Source: Lingula anatina
Taxonomy: Eukaryota; Brachiopoda; Lingulata; Lingulida; Lingulidae
DNA: 64,000 nt
Direction: 5' to 3'
NCBI RefSeq assembly: GCF_001039355.2
Contig: NW_019774292.1
Location: 155,311 to 219,310, forward strand
Shown: positions 13,081 to 24,969 of the stretch, piece after piece
How the letters are laid out: each line of letters opens with the position of its first letter
Position numbering within the stretch: position 1 is the first letter of the stretch
Made by a program: the position numbers and the translations under genes
The notes under the pieces: generated by a model
Databases searched by the model: none
What the model was told of the DNA's origin: nothing
The model's input: only the letters and a program-made list of their open reading frames with translations

Positions 13081-13977
13081 TATGGTGTTGTTTTTTAAAG
13101 ATTTTTTACCACTTCTCTGGTTGGAAATAACACATTTATGTTTCCATTTTCAAGTTGAATATTAAAGCATCCACTTTTCCATTTATTTCAATTTCAATGT
13201 TTCCATGCTTTTAAAACAATTTGAACCTCATTGTATAAAATGATTATACAAAATAACAATACCAAAACTTTCTTCATTCATATCAAAATAATGTAAAAAC
13301 CTGAAGACTGGTCTCTATTTAACGTTAGGATACTTCCAAACAGGCCCGTTGTAGTTAGGCAGTTGTTAATTCCTTGGCTGCAGATACTTAACACCAATTA
13401 GCAGGTCCCTAAGACGAAGCAGCGACGTTACATCCATTTAAAAGAATTAAAAATGCGCTGAAAGTCTTCTAGAGGAAACCCAAAGCCACCGTTGCGTCAG
13501 TTGTGCCGGTTGTGATTGGAACACAATGAAGAATGCTATGTATATCAGCGATTAAATTACGACAGAAACCGCGGGGGGCAGTTGACATTGTTGACCCATC
13601 ACAACATTCCTTAAACACTTAAGTTCTTAGCGTTACTGTGTTGATGAAACCAACGTATATATTAAGGGTGCGAAGGTAGGTGTAAAAAACGGGACCCACA
13701 GGTGCTCTATGCTTTAAAACTAAGTCATTATACAGTGATCTCTGTATGGATAAATAATATGGATTAGATAAACACAGGTGGCTGTACATAGTCGTGTTAT
13801 ATTTCAAGCAAGGGCACTGGATTAAGGGGGGGAATGTAGTCAATCTAGGGCAGTGGCGGTGAACTAGATAATTAAATGGCTACTGGGGTGGATCAAACAA
13901 AGTTTTCAAATGTATGATTGTAATGAAATATTAAAATTTTCACTGTATGAACAGCTTTTTTCTGTATCTCTTTCAAG

Positions 13978-15965
13978 ATCGAAGCACCTGTCACCACTAC
14001 ATGGAGAAATTACACGATATATTACCTGAGAGAGAACTTTACAGAGAGACACATTTAATTGTCTCAGTTAAGGGAATCAAATGTCCACAAGAGGGGGGGG
14101 AGGTAAAGAAGTTAATAATTTGGGATATCAGGTACATTTTCTATATTTTCAGATACAGTGAGTGCAGAACAGACTATGTCAACCGTCAAGACTGCCGACT
14201 TAACAGAGCTTAAATCATTGGCCGCCCCCCCTCAAGATGTGAAATCCATTTTACATGCTGTAGTTTTATTGCTGGGTTACCCTGAGAAGCTAGCATCAGT
14301 ACGTAATGTATTAAATAGTTCAGTTATAAATATTCTATTGGCACACAATTGATTGACACAATGGGTTGGCTAGGATATAAGTTTATAATATTTACTTCTT
14401 ATTCAAGAAAGAGCTTATTATTTAGATTACATAATTCTTCATTCATTGTGGTACAGTCCTAATGGGACTTACCTATGCAGTATATATAAGCCACAGTTTC
14501 AATGCTCACAGACAGTTTAATGGTGTGTGTGTTCCTTTGTTGGATTGAAATGAAATATGGAAAAAAAATTAAACATTTGTTATTTTCAACATTTTGCGAT
14601 TGAATATGCTTCCAAGTATGGTAGCTCTATATTTTCATCCATATCACTCCTATCGAACAGTAGTTGTAGACACATACTCTTGGTAAAAACAGTTATGATG
14701 ACAACGAGTTAAAGCTTTTATTAAACATTTCTTTGCCAACTTTCTCCTATATAGGGTATTGGTACATGTATTTATACTTGATCTCTCCAAGCTGATCACA
14801 TGTTTACTTATTTTCATTCCATCCGCTTTTGAACTCTCTTCCATTTAAATTTTTCTATCAATTATTCAGCATTTCCTCATTAAGCAATCTCTGTAAGTGC
14901 TTGTTAACGTCTTCCAAAACTAAATATTCGAAAATAAATTGTAAGATCATACTTGTAATGTTCACAAATTAAGTTTGCATCTCTTATCCTTATCATGGAA
15001 GCTTACTTATTTGTGATGGAATTAATCAATCAGCTAAAACTTTATGTGACTTTGACATTTTCCACTCATTTTTATTTACTTGTTAATTTGGGATTAATTG
15101 AATCGTAACCAATTTTCTTTACAACATACACCCATTCTTCAAAAAAATTCATCTTGGAATTCTTTAACTTTACTACAACAGTATTTTTTTAGTAATATAA
15201 TGATGGAAGAATCTTTTTATTTGAAGAATTGGAAGTTTGTCAGAAAAGTAATGGTCCACAAAGGTGAACAGGGTATGATGCATGGTATGGAACATTTTGA
15301 CGCCAAAAAGGTCTCTAAAGTATCTGCCGTCAAGGCGAGGGCTCTACTTGATTCCTTAAATGTGGAAAGGGTTAAACAAGTTAGCAGAGCTTCTGTTTCC
15401 TTCCTCTTATGGGTAAGAACATTTTTTATTAACACTAAGACCCCATTCCCACAGATTTTAGATCGATCTATCCCTGTGGGGAGTCTCACTAGATTACTGT
15501 CAGCTTAGCCTGCTTAAGCGTCTGCCCCGCCTACTAAAAGCTGTATTAATTAACTACCGTGCGCACTCGGCCGACAGCAATTTAGTGTGAACCCCCAGGG
15601 AGTTAGATCGATCTAAAAGCTCTGGGAATGCGCCCTTAATGTAGGAAGTAGATAGTCAGATTCTAGTAGATATCTTAATCTTGCCTGCACAAGAATCCAC
15701 GGTGCCCTTTGTTAAGATTTTGAATGAAATAATTAACCTACACGTGGATATTATATATTCATTACTCTGAATTAACGCTGTTACATTTCAAATCAATCAT
15801 CTTAACATCCCTGAAAGACACACCCCTTATATTGTGCCATTTGAATATTTATTGAGTTTATTGATACTGGATTCTTCTAATATTCAATTCACCAAATTCA
15901 TTATGAAAATATTCATTTTCTAGGCTAAGAGTCACCTTGAAGAAGTAGAGGCAGCAGTTATATAA
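13978..15965 (+). pseudogene. Dynein heavy-chain stalk-like gene fragment, copy 1
   Basis: Candidate exons are 13978-14102, 14153-14298, 15227-15412 and 15924-15965. The second reads TADLTELKSLAAPPQDVKS, which matches the dynein stalk pattern of (T/S)-D-(I/L)-x-E-(I/V)-K-S-x-x-x-P-P-x-x-V-K. The third starts NWKFVRKVM and ends VERVKQVSRASVSFLLW, like the microtubule-binding-domain boundary of dynein heavy chains. Exons 2 to 4 join in frame and end at TAA 15963-15965. Exon 1 joins out of frame here because its G-run has eight Gs. No AAA+ motor modules are present nearby, so this is either a truncated relic or a short dynein-stalk-like gene. A MITE occupies intron 3 and another transposon end touches the stop codon. 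Confidence 0.5.
15435..15639. mobile_element. Palindromic MITE with GATCGATC-containing inverted arms, copy 1
   Basis: Inverted termini of about 40 bases (left CATTCCCACAG..TTTTAGATCGATCTA, right TAGATCGATCTAAAAGCTCTGGGAATG) enclose a short centre. The right end reads GGGCGC to TTAA outward. Related elements lie at 18,363-18,567 and 58,283-58,540. There is no coding capacity. TTAA at the ends would fit a piggyBac-type non-autonomous element, but this is inference. Confidence 0.75.
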
Positions 15966-16117
15966 CAAGGGTGGATCCATGATTATTTGAAGGGGGGTGC
16001 AGTCCTTTTTTATTTTGACAAGAAATAATTTAAACAGCAATCAATATGTTCTACAAGAAATATACCTGATAATAACAATAATCTGTCATATATGTATAGC
16101 AATAAGTGCAAAAATTA

Positions 16118-16118
16118 N
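16118..16118. other. Single-N contig junction
   Basis: One isolated N separates the two copies of duplicated block 1. Confidence 0.9.
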
Positions 16119-16904
16119 GGGTGATGTTTCCATGCTTTTAAAACAATTTGAACCTCATTGTATAAAATGATTATACAAAATACCAATACCAAAACTTTCT
16201 TCATTCATATCAAAATAATGTAAAAACCTGAAGACTGGTCTCTATTTAACGTTAGGATACTTCCAAACAGGCCCGTTGTAGTTAGGCAGTTGATAATTCC
16301 TTGGCTGCAGATACTTAACACCAATTAGCAGGTCCCTAAGACGAAGCAGCGACGTTACATCCATTTAAAAGAATTAAAAATGCGCTGAAAGTCTTCTAGA
16401 GGAAACCCAAAGGCACCGTTGCGTCAGTTGTGCCGGTTGTGATTGGAACACAATGAAGAATGCTATGATATCAGCGATTAAATTACGACAGAAACCGCGG
16501 GGGGCAGTTGACATTGTTGACCCATCACAACATTCCTTAAACACTTAAGTTCTTAGCGTTACTGTGTTGATGAAACCTACGTATATATTAAGGGTGCGAA
16601 GGTAGGTGTAAAAAACGGGACCCACAGGTGCTCTATATTTTAAAACTAAGTCATTATACAGTGATCTCTGTATGGATAAATAATATGGATTAGATAAACA
16701 CAGGTGGCTGTACATAGTCGTGTTATATTTCAAGCAAGGGCACTGGATTAAGGGGGGGAATGTAGTCAATCTAGGGCAGTGGCGGTGAACTAGATAATTA
16801 AATGGCTACTGGGGTGGATCAAACAAAGTTTTCAAATGTATGATTGTAATGAAATATTAAAATTTTCACTGTATGAACAGCTTTTTTTCTGTATCTCTTT
16901 CAAG

Positions 16905-18893
16905 ATCGAAGCACCTGTCACCACTGCATGGAGAAATTACACGATATATTACCTGAGAGAGAACTTTACAGAGAGACACATTTAATTGTCTCAGTTAAGG
17001 GAATCAAATGCCCACAAGAGGGGGGGGGAGGTAAAGAAGTTAATAATTTGGGATATCAGGTACATTTTCTATATTTTCAGATACAGTGAGTGCAGAACAG
17101 ACTATGTCAACCGTCAAGACTGCCGACTTAACAGAGCTTAAATCATTGGCCGCCCCCCCTCAAGATGTGAAATCCATTTTACATGCTGTAGTTTTATTGC
17201 TGGGTTACCCTGAGAAGCTAGCATCAGTACGTCATGTATTAAATAGTTCAGTTATAAATATTCTATTGGCACACAATTGATTGACACAATGGGTTGGCTA
17301 GGATATAAGTTTATAATATTTACTTCTTATTCAAGAAAGAGCTTATTATTTAGATTACATAATTCTTCATTCATTGTGGTACAGTCCTAATGGGACCTAC
17401 CTATGCAGTATGTATAAGCCACAGTTTCAATGCTCACAGACAGTTTAATGGTGTGTGTGTTCCTTTGTTGGATTGAAATGAAATATGGAAAAAAAATTAA
17501 ACATTTGTTATTTTCAACATTTTGCAATTGAATATACTTCCAAGTATGGTAGCTCTATATTTTCATCCATATCACTCCTATCGTACAGTAGTTGTAGACA
17601 CATACTCTTGGTAAAAACAGTTATGATGACAACGAGTTAAAGCTTATATTAAACATTTCTTTGACAACTTTCTCCTATATAGGGTATTAGTGCATGTATT
17701 TATACTTGATCTCTCCAAGCTGATCACATGTTTACTTATTTTCATTCCATCAACTTTTGAACTCTCTTCCATTTAAATTTTTCTATCAATTATTCAGCAT
17801 TTCCTCATTAAGCAATCTCTGTAAGTGCTTGTTAACGTCTTCCAAAACTAAATATTCGAAAATAAATTGTAAGATCATACTTGTAATGTTCACAAATTAA
17901 GTTTGCATCTCTTATCCTTATCATGGAAGCTTACTTATTTGTGATGGAATTAATCAATCAGCTAAAACTTTATGTGACTTTGACATTTTCCACTCATTTT
18001 TATTTACTTGTTAATTTGGGATTAATTGAATTGTAAACAATTTTCTTTACAACATACACCCATTCTTCAAAACAATTCATCTTGGAATTCTTTAACTTTA
18101 CTACAACAGTATTTTTTTAGTAATATAATGATGGAAGAATCTTTTTATTTGTAGAATTGGAAGTTTGTCAGAAAAGTAATGGTCCACAAAGGTGAACAGG
18201 GTATGGTGCATGGTATGGAACATTTTGACGCCAAAAAGGTCTCCAAAGCATCTGCCATCAGCGCAAGGGCTCTACTTGATTCCTTAAATGTTGAAAGGGT
18301 TAAACAAGTTAGCAGAGCTTCTGTTTCCTTCCTCTTATGGGTAAGAACATTTTTTATTAACACTAAGACCCCATTCCCACAGATTTTAGATCGATCTATC
18401 CCTGTGGGGAGTCTCACTAGATTACTGTCAGCTTAGCCGGCTTAAGCGTCTGCCCCGCCTACTAAAAGCTGTATTAATTAACTACCGTGCGCACTCGGCC
18501 GACAGCAATTTAGTGTGAACCCCCAGGGAGTTAGATCAATCTAAAAGCTCTGGGAATGCGCCCTTAATGTAGGAAGTAGATAGTCAGATTCTAGTAGATA
18601 TCTTAATCTTGCCTGCACAAGAATCCACGGTGCCCTTTGTTAAGATTTTGAATGAAATAATTAACCTACACGTGGATATTATATATTCATTACTCTGAAT
18701 TAACGCTGTTACATTTCAAATCAATCATCTTAACATCCCTGAAAGACACACCCCTTATATTGTGCCATTTGAATATTTATTGAGTTTATTGATACTGGAT
18801 TCTTCTAATATTCAATTCACCAAATTCATTATTAAAATATTCATTTTCTAGGCTAAGAGTCACCTTGAAGAAGTAGAGGCAGCAGTTATATAA
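16905..18893 (+). CDS. Dynein heavy-chain stalk-like short gene, copy 2 (frame intact)
   Basis: Exons are 16905-17030, 17081-17226, 18155-18340 and 18852-18893. In this copy the exon-1 G-run has nine Gs, so exon 1 (phase 1 at its end) joins exon 2 in frame and all four exons read through to TAA 18891-18893. The exon-3 acceptor is TTTGTAG, better than TTTGAAG in copy 1. Recognisable parts are the dynein-type segment LKSLAAPPQDVKSIL and the WKFVRKVM to SRASVSFLLW segment, which in dynein heavy chains flank the microtubule-binding domain. The dynein motor is absent from the window. The 5' end is not resolved: exon 1 begins at an acceptor, not at an ATG. It could be the 3' remnant of a dynein gene or a stalk-only protein. 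Copies 1 and 2 are probably one locus. Confidence 0.5.
18363..18567. mobile_element. Palindromic GATCGATC MITE, copy 2
   Basis: This is the same element as at 15,435-15,639, carried along in the second copy of block 1, with one arm base changed (GATCAATC). Confidence 0.75.
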
Positions 18894-18935
18894 CAGGGGT
18901 GGATCCAGGATTATTTGAAGGGGGGTGCAGTCCTT
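18894..18935 (+). mobile_element. hAT-like MITE end next to the dynein-like stop codon
   Basis: CAGGGGTGGATCCAGGATTA followed by TTTGAAGGGGGG matches the end of the element at 62,037-62,322. It starts at the base after the TAA of the stalk-like gene. The equivalent in copy 1 is at about 15,966. No opposite end was found, so it is a fragment. Confidence 0.6.
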
Positions 18936-19170
18936 TTTTATTTTGACAAGAAATAATTTAAACAGCAATCAATATGTTCTACAAGAAATATACCTGATAA
19001 TAACAATAATCTGTCATATATGTATAGCAATAAGTGCAAAAATAATTCCTGGGACATGCATCAGACAGTAAGATACATTACTGATTATCTCAATATTTTA
19101 TAGTGCATTCATCAATACATCATGTATTATATATTGTTAGATCATAGCCATTGTACCAAATGTGCTAGTA

Positions 19171-19172
19171 TC

Positions 19173-19210
<38 letters not shown>
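19171..19210. repeat. (AAT)n microsatellite
   Basis: About 13 AAT units form a trinucleotide tract, repeated at about 21,159-21,198 in the second copy of block 2. The poly-Asn and poly-Ile open frames across it are not genes. Confidence 0.95.
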
Positions 19211-20617
19211 GGTTAACATGAGAAATCTTGATATAACACTTAACAGATTCAATATTAATACAAAAAGTTGTGAAATGAGATTCTGGATGATTGCAATTCC
19301 TAATAAATACTTGAATGAAACTGATGAAATATTTGTGGTAAAAAAGAAAACAAGCAGCCAATAAAATGTGTTCGTATGGATAGCTTTGATGACAGCACCA
19401 GCTAGTCATGTGAGATATTCCCGTTTTTTATTGGGCAAATAAGTAACAAAAGTAGGGTCAGCATTGTGAGTCATTACTTAATGTGTTTAGAGTGAGTTAA
19501 GAGACACTTTACTGCCATATTATAATGATTAATAGTAGTTTGGTAGTTTCATTTCCTGTCAATTTTCTTGAGGGTTTCCGTCAGATCGTAACTTTGCGTT
19601 TTTTACTTTTGCTGCATAATAGGTACGTTTTCTTTTATGATATTTAATAAAAAATATTTTCGCAAGGCTTTTTATTCAATGTTAACAAAAATCTTTGAGA
19701 AATTTTACCTGAACATGTTAAAAGAACAAAGGAAAGGGCTACATAATACTGCCCAGGACGTGTTCTCACGGGGCGTTTCTTATTGATGCAAGGTTGTTTA
19801 TTGTCATAGACTGGCTGTACAACACAGAGATAGGTTACTTAAAGAAAAAATGCAAACAAGCTACTAGACATAATGATGATGATTATGTCGGGTAGTCTAT
19901 ACTGTTTAAAATGATTTTTGTAAAATTTCCTAAACTTGATAGTAAAATTTCGCTTTCAGATGTGGAAAGTTGCTCATGTGCATTTGGATGCATTGCGGCA
20001 CTGTTAAATCACACTGACTAGACAAAGATGAGACATGTACAGTTAAGTAACAGTCTCCAATTAGGCACGTATCAAGGGAGAAGCTAAGAAACAGATCGCA
20101 TCGTAAACTTCGACCATTCGTATTGGCCTTGATATATGAGGACTGGCAGGGGAGGGGGTATAGATTGGTCTCTTAGTAATGCCCTCTCCCTCTAGAATTG
20201 GATATTCAATGTCTGTTTTAGGCCTTATCTTTGAAACATACATCGTTATGACAATGTTTTTTATTTATTTTATTATTTTTTTAAAATAATTTCATTACAT
20301 ATTTATTTTTCAAACAAGTCGTTCGCACCCGATGGCACTCTTGGATCTTGGCAGTTACAGACAATATAGTACCAAATAGTAGCAATTTATTAACCAAACC
20401 CCATCTTTAAAAAATAAATACATCAATATAAAAAGCGATACCTAGCTGTAGTGTCTGCACAGAATTTTCCTCCGATTTGCCCGAGAAAACATGTAGAGAA
20501 CTAGGGTTTTAGGCTTTTATTTAACGGAAAATTTATATCAGAAAAACGCACATACCCTCTCTGACGTTGATCATCATGTTGATAAATACGTGGATCCAGG
20601 ACACACTAAGTTGTTAT

Positions 20618-20823
20618 CAGTGGCGGATTTCAAGGGGGGGGGGGTCCTGACCCCCCTCCCCTTCGGTTTCTGAAAAATGTATCACACTAATATTCCCCTC
20701 TTGAAATAAGAATTTTGACTAGCTAAATCACAGTTCTAAACCTCACCAAAGGACACTGTTTTCTCTCTAAAACACCAAAAATTTTCGAGGCCCTTAAGCA
20801 GGCCCCGAACCCACACCAAGGCT
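20618..20823 (-). mobile_element. Truncated hAT-like MITE
   Basis: It starts CAGTGGCGGATTTCAAGG, continues through a G-run, CCTTCGGTTTCTGAA and AGGCCCTTAAGCAGGCCCC, and breaks off near 20,823. The element at 62,037-62,322 carries the same sequence on the other strand. Confidence 0.75.
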
Positions 20824-21031
20824 TGGCACTTGAAACGGGTGCAAAGCAAACGTAGTTATAGATGAATGGGTTCAATATCTAACGTGTAATATCGGTAGTT
20901 TAAGAACGTCTGAATACATCAGATGTCTAAGGGAATACAGTTATTTTTCTAAGAAACTATTAGATTATGTACATTTGCTCTTTCTCGTGAGAATGGTTTG
21001 AGCCACGACCCCTCCCCTATAATGAACCCTA

Positions 21032-21032
21032 N
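21032..21032. other. Single-N contig junction
   Basis: One isolated N lies exactly between the two copies of block 2. Confidence 0.93.
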
Positions 21033-21160
21033 ATTCCTGGGACATGCATCAGACAGTAAGATACATTACTGATTATCTCAATATTTTATAGTGCATTCAT
21101 CAATACATCATGTATTATATATTGTTAGATCATAGCCATTGTACCAAATGTGCTAGTATC

Positions 21161-21198
<38 letters not shown>

Positions 21199-23017
21199 GG
21201 TTAACATGAGAAATCTTGATATAACACTTAACAGATTCAATATTAATACAAAAAGTTGTGAAATGAGATTCTGGATGATTGCAATTCCTAATAAATACTT
21301 GAATGAAACTGATGAAATATTTGTGGTAAAAAAGAAAACAAGCAGCCAATAAAATGTGTTCGTATGGATAGCTTTGATGACAGCACCAGCTAGTCATGTG
21401 AGATATTCCCGTTTTTTATTGGGCAAATAAGTAACAAAAGTAGGGTCAGCATTGTGAGTCATTACTTAATGTGTTTAGAGTGAGTTAAGAGACACTTTAC
21501 TGCCATATTATAATGATTAATAGTAGTTTGGTAGTTTCATTTCCTGTCAATTTTCTTGAGGGTTTCCGTCAGATCGTAACTTTGCGTTTTTTACTTTTGC
21601 TGCATAATAGGTACGTTTTCTTTTATGATATTTAATAAAAAATATTTTCGCAAGGCTTTTTATTCAATGTTAACAAAAATCTTTGAGAAATTTTACCTGA
21701 ACATGTTAAAAGAACAAAGGAAAGGGTTACATAATACTGCCCAGGACGTGTTCGCACGGGGCGTTTCTTATTGATGCAAGGTTGTTTATTGTCATAGACT
21801 GGCTGTACAACACAGAGATAGGTTACTTAAAGAAAAAATGCAAACAAGCTACTAGACATAATGATGATTATGTCGGGTAGTCTATACAGTTTAAAATGAT
21901 TTTTGTAAAATTTCCTAAACTTGATAGTAAAATTTCGCTTTCAGATGTGGAAAGTTGCTCATGTGCATTTGGATGCATTGCGGCACTGTTAAATCACACT
22001 GACTAGACAAAGATGAGACATGTACAGTTAAGTAACAGTCTCCAATTAGGCACGTATCAAGGGAGAAGCTAAGAAACAGATCGCATCGTAAACTTCGACC
22101 ATTCGTATTGGCCTTGATATATGAGGACTGGCAGGGGAGGGGGTATAGATTGGTCTCTTAGTAATGCCCTCTCCCTCTAGAATTGGATATTCAATGTCTG
22201 TTTTAGGCCTTATCTTTGAAACATACATCGTTATGACAATGTTTTTTATTTATTTTATTATTTTTTTAAAATAATTTCATTACATATTTATTTTTCAAAC
22301 AAGTCGTTCGCACCCGATGGCACTCTTGGATCTTGGCAGTTACAGACAATATAGTACCAAATAGTAGCAATTTATTAACCAAACCCCATCTTTAAAAAAT
22401 AAATACATCAATATAAAAAGCGATACCTAGCTGTAGTGTCTGCACAGAATTTTCCTCTGATTTGCCCGAGAAAACATGTAGAGAACTAGGGTTTTAGGCT
22501 TTTATTTAACGGAAAATTTATATCAGAAAAACGCACATACCCTCTCTGACGTTGATCATCATGTTGATAAATACGTGGATCCAGGACACACTAAGTTGTT
22601 ATCAGTGGCGGATTTCAAGGGGGGGGGGGGTCCTGACCCCCCTCCCCTTCGGTTTCTGAAAAATGTATCACACTAATATTCCCCTCTTGAAATAAGAATT
22701 TTGACTAGCTAAATCACAGTTCTAAACCTCACCAAAGGACACTGTTTTCTCTCTAAAACACCAAAAATTTTCGAGGCCCTTAAGCAGGCCCCGAACCCAC
22801 ACCAAGGCTTGGCACTTGAAACGGGTGCAAAGCAAACGTAGTTATAGATGAATGGGTTCAATATCTAACGTGTAATATCGGTAGTTTAAGAACGTCTGAA
22901 TACATCAGATGTCTAAGGGAATACAGTTATTTTTCTAAGAAACTATTAGATTATGTACATTTGCTCTTTCTCGTGAGAATGGTTTGAGCCACGACCCCTC
23001 CCCTATAATGAACCCTA
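21033..23017. repeat. Duplicated block 2, second copy
   Basis: This is the near-identical partner of 19,045-21,031, differing by a few substitutions, a missing GAT triplet near 21,862 and G-run length. Confidence 0.93.
22603..22807 (-). mobile_element. Truncated hAT-like MITE, second copy
   Basis: This is the block-2 duplicate of the element at 20,618-20,823. Confidence 0.75.
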
Positions 23018-23562
23018 CCTGTTGATATTTACATAACAATACGCCACTCATCGCAGCATGAGTTATCTTCCAAACTGGTCACTCGACAGTTGGACACCGT
23101 AAAGTACAGACGCAGGATATGCAAGGTACAGTCTCAAGTTCAAGCTTTTATGAGGCGTAGAGGAAAATATATCTTGCAAGCATCATTATATGTAGGCCCC
23201 TACAATTATCTTTGTAATAAAACACTAGAAGCGCGTAAGTTTAGTCAAATGTTTATAACGTCTTTGATATGTTCTATATCAGAATACATGCAGAAACATT
23301 AGTGCACACGGATGAACAATGAGCTACATTTAAATTTATTTGAAATCTTTTAGCACCGTAAACTTTCTATCGTTTTGAAAAAAAATTTAACCCTAGACAA
23401 CTGAATGAGAATCAATGTGGGTGGCATGACCGCAATGAATATGACGAATAAAGATTATAGTGATCTTTAATACTGAGTTTTGATACAAAAATGTGTTCCC
23501 CATTTACTTGTAAATACGTATGTAGTTTGCAGTTATTTAATACTTTTTAATGTTTCTTTTAG

Positions 23563-24102
23563 ATGAATGGCGTGAAACGTCAGCTGTTTTCTGTTGTAGA
23601 TCTAGATGGACAAGCAGTCAAGATTTTTTCAGGTAAGTACTCATTAGATATTTCAACACACTAGCGCGCGCGCATACATACACGCGCAGACACACGGTTT
23701 CTCAATGCACTAAGTTTAATGCTAACTAAAAAGAATATTATTGTACGTGGAGGTTGAACCGTCTGCATGTAAGGTGTCTCATGTTGTCCATAGATTACAA
23801 CGCTAACAATATCAAGGCATGTTATATATATACATACCCGGTATTATTAAATTCAATTTTTAGTGCAATAGCTTGACGGCCAACGTAAATTCGACACATG
23901 CATTCATTTCATACCATTATCTAAGGTGCGCTAGCCAAACCTTTTTCTGAAACTCAGAAATGTCAACAAGATGTTAGTTATTTTGATTATAAGAATAAAC
24001 CTTATATATCTATCATACGCAAGTATCAATACTAAATATTTTTTTCGTATTTCAGATGCACCACATTTTCCGACTTACTCCATAAACGGCACCTGCAAGT
24101 AA
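23563..24102 (+). CDS. Last two exons of an unidentified + strand gene
   Basis: Acceptor TTCTTTTAG opens exon 23563-23632, which ends TCAG|GTAAGT. A second exon follows from acceptor TTTCAG at 24056 to TAA at 24100-24102. The junction is in phase (G|AT), giving a short basic peptide that includes LDGQAVKIF and ends SINGTCK. An AATAAA lies 65 bases after the stop. I do not recognise the family. The first exon starts exactly with ATG after an AG, so it could be internal, with the 5' part upstream, or a short gene with a 5' non-coding exon. It might belong to the stalk-like locus upstream if that locus has alternative exons. Confidence 0.4.
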
Positions 24103-24166
24103 CCCAGTCTTTTGTTTGGATTCTGGAACACGACGCTTTTATATGCACATTATTATCTTAAAACTG

Positions 24167-24172
24167 AATAAA
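24167..24172 (+). terminator. AATAAA polyadenylation signal
   Basis: An exact hexamer lies 65 bases after the TAA of the two-exon gene end at 23,563-24,102. Confidence 0.5.
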
Positions 24173-24969
24173 CGCATTTCTCTGTGGTTGTTTATTTTGA
24201 TATGAAGTATTAAAATGGTAATTATAATAAGAGAAATGATTGATCTGCTAGCCATGTAACAACTTGTCGAGCGCTCTCAAAATTTTCTGTAAAGTTTAAT
24301 TAATATATCAATATTGCTCTTGCTATTTATGTTGGTATTACCTTATTTGTTCAACTTGAAATAGTTTTTGGCTTTTTTTATTGTGCCCCAAATTTTTTTG
24401 TGTCCAAGTAATTCCTATTTGGGCAATAATTTTTTTAAACACAGAAACAAATTGTACTCAAAATATTTTAGAAATACCTGCAGCAATAATTTGTACTTAC
24501 AATCGTACTTTGATAAATTTGTTTCAATTTCTACAATAGTTTTATACTATAATGAAATTAAGCACCAAATACAGATAGTTTAAAGATTGCAACTCTCACT
24601 GAAATTCGCTAAATAGTTTGGGATAGTATTGTATTGATCACAAATGTTCAAATTACTCTTCTCATGAACGTGTTTCGTTTAATAAAAGATTTCATGTAAA
24701 GATCATTTTTAATTTTCCTACTTCCATCACCAGGTCACAAAAATATACTGAATAATCCAAGTTATTTGTTTGATTTCAAATCTTGTCATAGTAGAGCTTC
24801 ATGTACTTTTCAATTATGTTAATAAAATGTTGACAACTCCTGCCTTGCAAACCTTGCTGGCATACTTGTTTATTTTGAAAGAAATTCTTGGAAAATGGAA
24901 TGAAATCGTATAGTTTTAACTTCCAACCAATTGTTGCACAATTCTTTATATTGTTTTAACCTGTAATTT

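Larger units (their letters stand above)
13197..16117. repeat. Duplicated block 1, first copy (contig-end overlap)
   Basis: This block of about 2.92 kb matches 16,124-19,044 almost base for base, with scattered substitutions and 1-2 base indels. It ends immediately before the isolated N at 16,118. The pattern suggests that the end of one contig and the start of the next were placed in tandem without merging. The substitutions may then be allelic. Confidence 0.9.
16124..19044. repeat. Duplicated block 1, second copy
   Basis: This is the near-identical partner of 13,197-16,117. It runs directly into the first copy of duplicated block 2. Confidence 0.9.
19045..21031. repeat. Duplicated block 2, first copy
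   Basis: This block of about 1.99 kb starts ATTCCTGGGACATGCATCAG and is repeated almost without change at 21,033-23,017. An isolated N at 21,032 separates the copies. I see no exons. It contains a (TAA)n tract and a truncated MITE. Confidence 0.93.

Noticed and set aside
13197-19044. Recent biological tandem duplication of the stalk-like gene
   Set aside because: The single N at the junction and the same pattern at four other Ns make an unmerged contig overlap the simpler explanation.
19122-19409. Asn-rich and Ile-rich frames
   Set aside because: They are translations of an (AAT)n microsatellite.
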